Assembly (NCBI GenBank): GCA_023434535.1
Contig: JAEYSR010000185.1
Location: forward strand, 1-20,116
From: Actinomycetes bacterium
GTDB taxonomy: Bacteria > Actinomycetota > Acidimicrobiia > Acidimicrobiales > Microtrichaceae
DNA length: 20,116 nucleotides
Reading direction: 5' to 3'
Position 1 is the first letter of the stretch. The number at the start of each line of letters is the position of its first letter. Below, in pieces: positions 13,986 through 20,039 of this stretch. The notes beneath the pieces are model-generated. The model worked only from the letters and a program-made list of their open reading frames with translations. It ran no database searches and was not told the DNA's origin. Made by a program: the position numbers and the translations under genes.

Positions 13986-14230
13986 TCAGTCGTCGCTGCC
14001 GCTGTGACCGGAGCGGTCGTCGCCAGCTCCGTCGTCGGAGCCCCGGCCCCGGCCCCGGCGGTCGTCGCCCGACCCGTCGTCGGAGCTGCGGCCTCGGCCG
14101 CCGTGGTCGTCCACGGTCGTCGACGGCCTCGGAGCGGTGGTCGAGGTCGCTGCGTCGTCGCTCCCCCGGCCTCGCCGGCCGTGATCATCACCCGCCGCGT
14201 CGTCGGATCCCCGTCCACGATGCTGGTGGT
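13986..14230. repeat. Degenerate tandem repeats encoding RGRGSDD units
   Basis: About five imperfect 35-50-bp units rich in CGTCGTCGGA and CCCCGGCC-type words encode the C-terminal repeats of the exported protein. Such DNA is prone to length change by slippage. Confidence 0.6.
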
Positions 14231-14543
14231 CGTCGACCACCGGTGCGAGTGCCACCGTCGGCGCAGGGGTCGGGGGCGCCGTGCTGGGTACCACGACGGT
14301 GGTCGGCGCCGCAGTCGTGGGAGCGGCGGTCGTCACCGGGACGTCGCCCGGCCCCTGGTCCGGGGTGCCGTCGTCGTCGATCGATGACGACACCGCCGTC
14401 GAGGTCGTGGACGTCGTCGGGTTGTCGTCGGCGCCTTCGCGGGCGCCGGCCACGGCGATGCCGCCCAGCATCACGGCGATCACCGCCGCCGCAGCGACTC
14501 CCCCGGTTCCCAGCTTCGTCGTGACCGTCCTGAGGTGCTTCAC
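13986..14543 (-). CDS. Exported low-complexity Arg/Gly/Ser/Asp repeat protein
   Basis: This is a 185-residue protein. It has a basic start, a hydrophobic export or anchor segment (about 14-34), a Thr/Pro-rich stretch, and from about residue 105 a tail of five degenerate repeats around the unit RGRGSDD (HRGRGSDDAAGDD, HGRRGRGSDDAATS, HGGRGRSSDDGSGDD, RRGRGRGSDDGAGDD, RSGHSGSDD). Alternating basic and acidic residues plus many His suggest a disordered cell-surface or metal/polyanion-binding tail; no known function. GTG 14543 was chosen because GAGG lies 7 nt upstream and it yields a normal signal; a start at 14597 is possible. It is the last gene of the ppk2/sigma-factor group, 87 nt after the anti-sigma-like gene. 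Confidence 0.65.
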   Translation of the reverse strand: MKHLRTVTTKLGTGGVAAAAVIAVMLGGIAVAGAREGADDNPTTSTTSTAVSSSIDDDGTPDQGPGDVPVTTAAPTTAAPTTVVVPSTAPPTPAPTVALAPVVDDHQHRGRGSDDAAGDDHGRRGRGSDDAATSTTAPRPSTTVDDHGGRGRSSDDGSGDDRRGRGRGSDDGAGDDRSGHSGSDD

Positions 14544-14581
14544 GTTCGTCCTCGCTCTCGTCGCACCCGCCCCGTCGGCGA

Positions 14582-14600
14582 GTCGTGCAGCAGACACGAC
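14582..14600. terminator. Small hairpin between anti-sigma-like and repeat-protein genes
   Basis: GTCGTG and CACGAC form a perfect 6-bp stem with a 7-nt loop. It could reduce read-through into the last gene of the group. It is short, so confidence is low. Confidence 0.3.
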
Positions 14601-14630
14601 GACAGGGGCTGCGAGGTTGGGGGTGGCGAC

Positions 14631-15341
14631 TCAGTTCTGGATCTCGAGGCGCCCGTCGCGGACCCTGGCGTCGATCGTCGCCGAACTGGTGCCGGATCCG
14701 CCGTCGCGACGGAACCGCACGATCGCCCGCGTCGCCTCCGGCTGCTCCACGCGTTCGACGGACCATCCGGCGGCCGGCGAGGTGGAGCTGACCGAGACCT
14801 GGCTCGGCGTCCAGACGAAGGTCGCCGATCCCCCCTCCGACGAGGCGCTGCGGGTCTGCGGCACCGCCGGTGCGGCGGTGGTCGTCGTGGTGTCTCGGGA
14901 TCTCGGCACCGTGGTGGGAGTCGTCGCCTCGGGCCCGCGCGTGGTGCTCGGGGCATCCCGGCCAGCCGGAGCCGTCGTCGTCGGAGCGATGGTCGACGTC
15001 GTGGACGTGGACACCGGGACGGACGTCGTCGTGGGCGCGACGGTGCTGGTCGTGGTCGTCGTGTCCCGGTCGTCCGCGGTGTCGAGCTGCTGGGTGCCCT
15101 CCCGGCCGACGAGCCCGACGGCGAGAACCACGACGACGACGGCAGCGACCGCGCCCACCGCCGCGATCGCCGACTGTCGACGCTGACGCGCCCGACGGAA
15201 CTGCGGCCGCAGGGCATCGAGACGGGCGTCGACGATTGCGTCATCACCGGGCGCCGCCGGTGCGCCCCGCTGCACCAGGGAGCGGAGCTCGGCGTCGTCG
15301 AGATCGTCGGGTCCGTCGATGGGGTCACGGGGATCGCTCAT
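14631..15341 (-). CDS. Membrane anti-sigma-factor-like protein
   Basis: This 236-residue protein has an acidic cytosolic N-terminus (1-45), a basic juxtamembrane stretch, one transmembrane helix (about 58-79), a long Thr/Ser/Pro-rich external linker (about 90-160), and a small beta-rich C-terminal domain (ATFVWTPSQVSVSS to RDGRLEIQN). The ATG start overlaps the sigma-factor stop codon by 4 nt (ATGA), the classic arrangement for a sigma factor and its membrane-bound antagonist. No HxxxCxxC zinc anti-sigma motif is visible, so the assignment rests on coupling and topology rather than on a recognised domain. If correct, its outer domain would sense envelope conditions and release the sigma factor. 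Confidence 0.7.
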   Translation of the reverse strand: MSDPRDPIDGPDDLDDAELRSLVQRGAPAAPGDDAIVDARLDALRPQFRRARQRRQSAIAAVGAVAAVVVVVLAVGLVGREGTQQLDTADDRDTTTTTSTVAPTTTSVPVSTSTTSTIAPTTTAPAGRDAPSTTRGPEATTPTTVPRSRDTTTTTAAPAVPQTRSASSEGGSATFVWTPSQVSVSSTSPAAGWSVERVEQPEATRAIVRFRRDGGSGTSSATIDARVRDGRLEIQN

Positions 15342-15961
15342 CGATCGTTCCTCTCGTCAGGGTCGGACTGTTCGGAGAGCAGCGTCCGGAGTCGTTCGCG
15401 GGCCTGGTGGAGGTGGTACTTCACGGTGCCAGTGCTGAGGCCCAGCAGATCGGCGACCTCGGCGACCGGGAGGTCGTCGAGGTAGTGGAGGGCGACGACG
15501 GCCCGCTGCTGGGGGCTCAGCTCGGCGACCACCGCGGCGAGCCCGCTGTCGCGGAACGCCTCGGAGTCGGTGAGCGTGGGGGCCGGGGCCGAACGGTGCT
15601 CGTCACGGCCCTTGAGCCGCTCCAGCGCCCGTCGTCCCCGCGAAGCACGCCGGTGGACGTCCGTCGCCCGGTTGATCGCCACCCGGCGGATCCACCCCAG
15701 GGGATCGTCCAGTCGGCTCACCTTCCGCCAACGGACGAACGCTCGCTCGAAGGCATCCGCGACGCACTCGGCGGCCACCTCCCTGTCGCCGCAGACGAAC
15801 GTGACGGTCACCACGAGTCTCGAATAGCCCGCCCGGAACAGCGCGTCGAAGTCGCCCACCGGGATCGGTGCCGTTGCCGTTGGGTTGTCCGGAACGATCT
15901 CCACGATGGCCATCCGCCCTGACACGACGAAGCGACGTCGGAGGTTGGGGTCGGCGCGCAT
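15338..15961 (-). CDS. ECF-like (SigE family) RNA polymerase sigma factor
   Basis: This 207-residue sigma-70 family protein has region 2 (about 37-105: DFDALFRAGYSRLVVTVTFV, AAECVADAFERAFVRW, DDPLGWIRRVAINRATDVHRR) and region 4 (about 145-195: LSPQQRAVVALHYLDDLPVAEVADLLGLSTGTVKYHLHQARERLR), with no region 1 or 3, as in extracytoplasmic-function sigma factors. It directs RNA polymerase to a small stress or envelope regulon. The start is uncertain: ATG 15961 gives 207 residues and ATG 15913 gives 191, and both leave region 2 intact. It is coupled to the downstream anti-sigma-like gene and lies 72 nt after ppk2 on the same strand. Confidence 0.9.
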   Translation of the reverse strand: MRADPNLRRRFVVSGRMAIVEIVPDNPTATAPIPVGDFDALFRAGYSRLVVTVTFVCGDREVAAECVADAFERAFVRWRKVSRLDDPLGWIRRVAINRATDVHRRASRGRRALERLKGRDEHRSAPAPTLTDSEAFRDSGLAAVVAELSPQQRAVVALHYLDDLPVAEVADLLGLSTGTVKYHLHQARERLRTLLSEQSDPDERNDR

Positions 15962-16033
15962 CTTTCCGCGTCGACGTCCCGACGACGACCCGGTGGACGG
16001 CCGGCGGCGGGAGCTGCCCCCGGTCGCCGAGCG

Positions 16034-16942
16034 TCAGTCGTCCTCTGCGAGGAGCCTGACCTTCTCTGCCGCCAGCTCGGCGCGCTGCTCGTCGCTGACG
16101 CGCGGCGCATGGATGGGCAGCGAGTCGATGACGTCGACGAGGACGTCGGACACCAGGGTCCGCATCCGCCACTTCCGGTCCGCCGGGATCACGTACCACG
16201 GAGCCGACTTGGTGGACGTCGCCGCGATCGCGTCCTGGAAGGCCACCTGGTAGTCGTCCCAGTACTTGCGTTCCCGGACGTCGGCCGCGGAGAACTTCCA
16301 GTTCTTCTCGGGCGTGTCAATCCGGTCGATGAAACGGCGGCGCTGCTCGTCCTTCGACAGGTGGAGGAAGAACTTCACGACGAGGATGCCGTTGCGCACC
16401 AGGTGACGCTCGAAGGCCCGCATGTCCTCGTAGCGGTGCTCCCACATCTTCGGACCCTTGGCGCTCTCGGGGAGGCGCTGGTTGTCGATCACCTCGGGGT
16501 GGACCCGGGCGACCAGGACCTCCTCGTAGTACGACCGGTTGAAGATGCCGAGCTGGCCCCGCTCCGGCAGGCGCTGGGCGTAGCGCCAGAGGTAGTTGTG
16601 GTCGAGCTCCTCGGAGCTCGGCACCTTGAAGCTGGACACGGCGACGCCCTGAGGGTTCATGCCGCTGAGGACGTGCTTGATCGTGCCGTCCTTGCCCGCC
16701 GCGTCCATCGCCTGGAAGACCACGAGCATCCCGTAGGTGTCGTTGGCCCACAGCTTCTCCTGGGCGGCGACCAGCCGGGCCCGGTTCTGCTCGAGCTCCT
16801 CGAGCGCCTGCTTCTTGGACCGGAGCTGCAGACCGTCGGGCAGGCCGTCGGCGTCGGTCCAGTCGGTGGGGTGGTCCTTCAGCCGGAAGCCCGACCCGTC
16901 GGTCACACGGCAGACGTCGATGGCTCGGATCTTGCTGCTCAT
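16034..16942 (-). CDS. ppk2: Polyphosphate kinase 2 family, class III-like
   Basis: This 302-residue PPK2-family phosphotransferase transfers phosphate between polyphosphate and nucleotides (AMP/ADP to ADP/ATP in characterised class III enzymes). Seen: the Walker A-like QAMDAAGKDGTIKHV (K84), the GMNPQGVAVSSFKVPS segment, the FNRSYYEEVLVARVHPE block (usually F(D/N)RS, the Walker B/lid region), MWEHRYEDMRAFE, FFLHLSKDEQRRRF, and the C-terminal RERKYWDDYQVAFQDAI and PWYVIPADRKWRMR segments. The NRSYYEE and RVHPE wording matches class III rather than class I as I recall them. The ATG has a TACCGT box 7 nt upstream, suggesting leaderless expression. Being first in the same-strand group with the sigma factor hints at an energy or phosphate-stress link. 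Confidence 0.92.
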   Translation of the reverse strand: MSSKIRAIDVCRVTDGSGFRLKDHPTDWTDADGLPDGLQLRSKKQALEELEQNRARLVAAQEKLWANDTYGMLVVFQAMDAAGKDGTIKHVLSGMNPQGVAVSSFKVPSSEELDHNYLWRYAQRLPERGQLGIFNRSYYEEVLVARVHPEVIDNQRLPESAKGPKMWEHRYEDMRAFERHLVRNGILVVKFFLHLSKDEQRRRFIDRIDTPEKNWKFSAADVRERKYWDDYQVAFQDAIAATSTKSAPWYVIPADRKWRMRTLVSDVLVDVIDSLPIHAPRVSDEQRAELAAEKVRLLAEDD

Positions 16943-16949
16943 GGATCCG

Positions 16950-16955
16950 ACGGTA
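16950..16955 (-). promoter_or_regulatory. Probable -10 box, leaderless ppk2 start
   Basis: On the minus strand TACCGT is followed by 7 nt and the ppk2 ATG at 16942. No convincing -35 is visible. Confidence 0.45.
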
Positions 16956-17017
16956 TCTGCGCCGCCTCCAACAGCGGCGGGTGCGCTACCCCGTGTGGTC
17001 CTGTCGGCGTCAGCTTG

Positions 17018-17023
17018 TACAGT
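17018..17023 (+). promoter_or_regulatory. Probable -10 box of tRNA-Ser(GCU)
   Basis: TACAGT ends 12 nt before the tRNA, a normal distance for a tRNA promoter. The -35 region is weak. Confidence 0.4.
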
Positions 17024-17035
17024 GACCGCCGACCT

Positions 17036-17127
<92 letters not shown>

Positions 17128-17130
17128 CTC

Positions 17131-17157
17131 GGGCGCCGACGGGATCCGTCGGCGCCC
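17131..17157 (+). terminator. Strong hairpin terminator after tRNA-Ser(GCU)
   Basis: GGGCGCCGACGG (17131-17142) and CCGTCGGCGCCC (17146-17157) form a perfect 12-bp stem with the loop GAT, starting 3 nt after the tRNA CCA. There is no T tract, which is usual for this G+C content. Confidence 0.7.
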
Positions 17158-17704
17158 GTGTCGCGTCCGGGAGCAGGTGTCGGTGTGGTCGCACTCGGCC
17201 CACCGAACCGGGCGCCCCTATCAGTTCAAACCCTTTGGACGATCTCACCGGTAACTCCACCGTGGCGACAACCGAAATGTCGTCGACGAGGATCATCGCC
17301 AGATCGAAGAATGCGTCACACCGGAGATGCGGCGACGTCGACGGCGATCGGATCACCTCCCGCGGCGGGTTTCAGGTCGACCGTCCGCTGGGTGACGACG
17401 ACGACCAACCCTCGGATGTCGACTTGAAACGTGTTCGCAGCTCGCCGCTGCGACCTCCCCGGACGGCTGTCACAGAGGTCGCGATAGTGTCGGTGGCGAA
17501 ACGACAGCAAGGTAGTTACCGACCTGTCATTCACAGCTTGGTGCATCGTCGAAGCCGGCGGGTGGACCAAGTTGGGGGCCGAACGGTTGGCGCCGTCCGG
17601 CCCCCGGGGACCGGCCACCAGGCACAGCCCGCAAGGCGAGTCAGTGTGCCCTACCTGGTTTGGTCCCGTCACTTCTGCCGGCACCGAACCCGTTGGAGCC
17701 ACTG
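17158..17704. other. Leader region with no convincing gene
   Basis: About 550 bp separate the tRNA terminator from the first cassette gene. All open frames here are broken, start inside the tRNA, or have coding-unlike composition. On the minus strand two adjacent frames around 17260-17420 read hydrophobic, protein-like segments (FQVDIRGLVVVVTQ; DAFFDLAMILVDDISVVATVE) that would join only through a frameshift, so a decayed gene is possible. Visible structures are a CGCAGC/GCTGCG hairpin (17436-17452), the palindrome GGTA-GT-TACC (17511-17520) and the large hairpin at 17574-17605. The region may hold the cassette promoter and an attachment scar. Confidence 0.5.
17574..17605 (+). promoter_or_regulatory. 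Large hairpin upstream of the cassette
   Basis: GGGGGCCG (17574-17581) pairs with CGGCCCCC (17598-17605). After one mismatch, ACGG/CCGT extends the stem. It lies about 100 nt before the first cassette gene. It could be a terminator of an upstream remnant, an attenuator, or part of a structured leader RNA. Confidence 0.45.
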
Positions 17705-17950
17705 ATGTCCAAGAACCCGAACTCCCGATACGTCGTTCGTGACGGCGACAACTGGGCTGTCCGCGCCGGTGGCGCACAGCGAGCGTCGTCGAAGCACACC
17801 ACCCAAGCCGAAGCAATCGACCGAGCCCGTGAGATCGTTACGAACCTCGGCGGCGGCGAAGTCACCATCCAGGGCCGCAACGGCCAGTTCCGCGACTCCG
17901 ACACCGTCGGCGGTGGACCGGACCCGAGCCCGCCGAAGGACACGAAGTGA
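17705..17950 (+). CDS. Small DUF2188-like protein
   Basis: This 81-residue protein resembles the small DUF2188 family: YVVRDGDNWAVRAGGAQRAS opens the domain, TTQAEAIDRAREIVTNLGGGEVTI forms the predicted helix and following strand, and QGRNGQFRDSDTVG closes it, with a Pro-rich charged tail. Family members are short beta-alpha-beta proteins of unknown role, common next to mobile DNA. The ATG has GGAG 6 nt upstream (17695-17698). Its stop overlaps the next start by 4 nt (GTGA). It is the first gene of the five-gene cassette. Confidence 0.75.
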   Translation: MSKNPNSRYVVRDGDNWAVRAGGAQRASSKHTTQAEAIDRAREIVTNLGGGEVTIQGRNGQFRDSDTVGGGPDPSPPKDTK

Positions 17951-18219
17951 ACGCGCTCGACGGTTTCGACGCTGCCGACGCAATCCTGCCGAGAAGGGTG
18001 ATGGATCGTCTGATCGTCCTACTCGTCGCCGTTGTCCTCGTGATGGTCGGACTTGGGCTGCTGGACACCGAGCAGATCAGCGCGTTCATCTCAAGCCAGA
18101 TCAACGAACGGGTCGCAACTCAAATCGAACCGTTCCAGGAGACGATCAACCAGAGCCTCGAGCGTCTCGGAGCGTCGACCACGGTGCCGGCAGCGCCCCC
18201 GTCCGTGGAGGGGCCGTGA
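17947..18219 (+). CDS. Small single-pass membrane protein
   Basis: This 90-residue protein has one clear transmembrane helix (about 20-39: DRLIVLLVAVVLVMVGLGLL) followed by a polar, probably helical region (about 41-75: TEQISAFISSQINERVATQIEPFQETINQSLERL) that could form a coiled coil, and a Pro-rich end. Asp/Arg placement gives no firm topology. The GTG start overlaps the stop codon of the DUF2188-like gene, and its own stop overlaps the next GTG by 4 nt, so the three genes should be made together. No family recognised; it could anchor a cassette complex at the membrane. Confidence 0.7.
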   Translation: MNALDGFDAADAILPRRVMDRLIVLLVAVVLVMVGLGLLDTEQISAFISSQINERVATQIEPFQETINQSLERLGASTTVPAAPPSVEGP

Positions 18220-18443
18220 CCGAGTCCCTCGAAACCCAGATGCTGCACTGGGACTTTGATGTCGAGTGCCCGCGTTGCGACTTCCCGTTCTGGGTGCGGA
18301 TGTCGGAGGTCGTAGCCCAGACCACGGTCATGTGTCCGTGTTGCCACTGCCATGTCCGACTTGTCGACGCTCGAGGCTCAGCAGCCACCGCTCCGGCGGT
18401 GGTGTCGGGCCAGATCAACTCGATGTTGTCGGACCTGTCCTGA
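18216..18443 (+). CDS. Small Cys-rich zinc-ribbon protein
   Basis: This 75-residue protein has CPRC (C18, C21) followed about 18 residues later by a CPCCHCH cluster (C40, C42, C43, C45). CxxC plus two of the later Cys/His residues would make a zinc ribbon; the cluster has more metal ligands than one site needs. The C-terminal part is Ala/Ser-rich. Such ribbons bind nucleic acids or partner proteins. The GTG start overlaps the membrane-protein stop codon by 4 nt. No specific family recognised. Confidence 0.75.
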   Translation: MTESLETQMLHWDFDVECPRCDFPFWVRMSEVVAQTTVMCPCCHCHVRLVDARGSAATAPAVVSGQINSMLSDLS

Positions 18444-18450
18444 GGAATGA

Positions 18451-19416
18451 ATGAACATGGCGCGGGCGAACGAGGACATCCAGGTCAAGCTTCGTGAGCG
18501 GTACCGGCGGTTGCTCACCTCTGAGCACAACAGCTACATCCACAACGCACAGTTGGTACGGGATTTCATCAACTCCGATGCCCTGCTCGTCAGTCTGCTC
18601 TCCGAGGCGGCGTTGGTGGAACCGGACCTCGACCCTGACGCATGGCTCGCAGCCGCTACTGGCGGCCACGGTGGAGGACCACGCTGGACGAGCACAACGG
18701 AGGCAGGCCAGGCGACGCTGTCGTGGAGGCTCCTCAACGAGGCCGCCGCCCAGGAACACGACATGAAGCTCGCGTGGGCGATCACCTCGGAGCGGAATCT
18801 CAATGACGCATGTCGACGGTTCACCGAAGTAGCGATCGCCCCGGTGTTCGACTACCTGATCGAGCGGGCGGCGGATGCCAACAGCGTCGCCTACGCGTTG
18901 GAGCGTTACGTGCGCCTCGTCGAGTGGTTCGACCGCGATGACCTCCTCGCCGCGTATGAAGCGGACACCCAGCGTGGTGAGGCCATCTACGACGCGCACC
19001 TGCGCCGGTTCCTGTTCACCGAAGGGTTCTCGATGCCGTTCAGCCAGGCGCGCTCACCATCCGGGGATTCTGATGTCGTCACACACCTCGACGACGACCC
19101 GCTCGTCTGTGAAGTGAAGCTGTTCGACGGTGACAGGAAGAGCAAGCACCACGTCGCCACCGGTGTGCACCAAGCGCTCCTCTACGCACAGGACTACGAC
19201 CAGTCGAGCGCCTACCTCGTCATCATCAACCTGTCGGGCCGTCCGATCGAACTGCCCACCGACGGTAAGGACGACGCCGGACTCCCGTTCGTCGACCTGT
19301 CCGGAGTGCGGATAAACCTGGTGCCGGTGCGGGCCCGCCGCAAGGATTCAGCCAGCAAGCTCGGTCGTGTCGAACCGACCGTGTTCGCCCGCGACGACCT
19401 CGTCGACCCGGGCTGA
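18451..19416 (+). CDS. PD-(D/E)XK nuclease-like protein
   Basis: This is a 321-residue protein. The first ~190 residues are predicted mostly helical and not recognised (EDIQVKLRERYRRLL, DACRRFTEVAIAPVFDYLIERAAD, AYALERYVRLVEWFDRDDLLAAY). The C-terminal part fits a PD-(D/E)XK core: D208 in GDSDVV, then E221-x-K223 in PLVCEVKLFDG, then Q241-xxx-Y245 in HQALLYAQDY, and a strand SAYLVIINLSG. Together these give D...ExK...QxxxY, as in RecB-like nucleases, so DNA cleavage or degradation is likely. No helicase motif is present. The ATG at 18451 was chosen with AGGA about 4 nt upstream; ATG 18457 is an alternative with better spacing. The stop shares one base with the next start (TGATG). This assignment is from motif pattern only. 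Confidence 0.75.
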   Translation: MNMARANEDIQVKLRERYRRLLTSEHNSYIHNAQLVRDFINSDALLVSLLSEAALVEPDLDPDAWLAAATGGHGGGPRWTSTTEAGQATLSWRLLNEAAAQEHDMKLAWAITSERNLNDACRRFTEVAIAPVFDYLIERAADANSVAYALERYVRLVEWFDRDDLLAAYEADTQRGEAIYDAHLRRFLFTEGFSMPFSQARSPSGDSDVVTHLDDDPLVCEVKLFDGDRKSKHHVATGVHQALLYAQDYDQSSAYLVIINLSGRPIELPTDGKDDAGLPFVDLSGVRINLVPVRARRKDSASKLGRVEPTVFARDDLVDPG

Positions 19417-20039
19417 TGACCAGGAAGCGGATCGAAGCCACGGTCGCCGCCGCATGGGTCCCCGACGACGACCCAGACCGGCCCTGGAAGGACGCTGCAG
19501 ACGCCGCAATCGAATGGGTGGGCAATCAGAGCGCGTTGCACGGCGGACCCGGCCAGTTGGTCACCGACTACAAGAACTCCTGCATCGACGAGATCGCCGA
19601 CTTCGGGAGAAGGCGCACCTGGACTTCGGTCCTGTCCCGTCAACGTGGAACGGGTCCGGTGCTGTGCTGGCAGCCCGGCATCTCCTGTGCCGCAACGGCT
19701 GTCGGCCTCGCGACCAACTTCCCGATCGTGATCGTCGAACGTTTCGACGTTCCCCTACAAGGTTGGGCGGCACGCCACCAGGCCATGAACCTGATGACAG
19801 GTCAACTGGAACCGCCGCTGCCGCTCATCGTTGAGGACGCTGTGCGTTGGCTTGAGTCGTGGTCGAGCCAAGGATTCAAGAGCGCTGCCAGCAAACGACG
19901 CGCCTGCCAAGCCCTGGATGATCTGGACACCGATGCGCTCAGGCTCGTCCCGGGAGCGTTCCTCGCCGGCGGTGGATCCGCAAACAACTCCAAAGCGCTC
20001 GGCGGTCTCAATCGGTGGCTGCAACAAGCGCCTCGTTGA
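19416..20039 (+). CDS. Unknown protein, C-terminus probably replaced by an IS
   Basis: I do not recognise this 207-residue protein. It has a charged helical N-terminus (MTRKRIEATVAAAW), a DDPDRPWKDAADAAIEWVG helix, VTDYKNSCIDEIADFGRRR, a hydrophobic core strand-helix-strand around 82-110 (GPVLCWQPGISCAATAVGLATNFPIVIVERFDVP), and a helical C-terminal part. It is translationally coupled to the nuclease-like gene (TGATG), which suggests a partner. The last ~32 nt overlap, on the opposite strand, the end of an IS30-type transposase gene, so the final residues (about GGLNRWLQQAPR) are probably read from the insertion sequence and the true C-terminus is lost. Confidence 0.65.
   Translation: MTRKRIEATVAAAWVPDDDPDRPWKDAADAAIEWVGNQSALHGGPGQLVTDYKNSCIDEIADFGRRRTWTSVLSRQRGTGPVLCWQPGISCAATAVGLATNFPIVIVERFDVPLQGWAARHQAMNLMTGQLEPPLPLIVEDAVRWLESWSSQGFKSAASKRRACQALDDLDTDALRLVPGAFLAGGGSANNSKALGGLNRWLQQAPR

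Noticed and set aside
17316..17816. 166-residue minus-strand frame opposite the DUF2188-like gene
   Set aside because: Antisense to the better-supported small gene, and the composition is not protein-like over most of its length.
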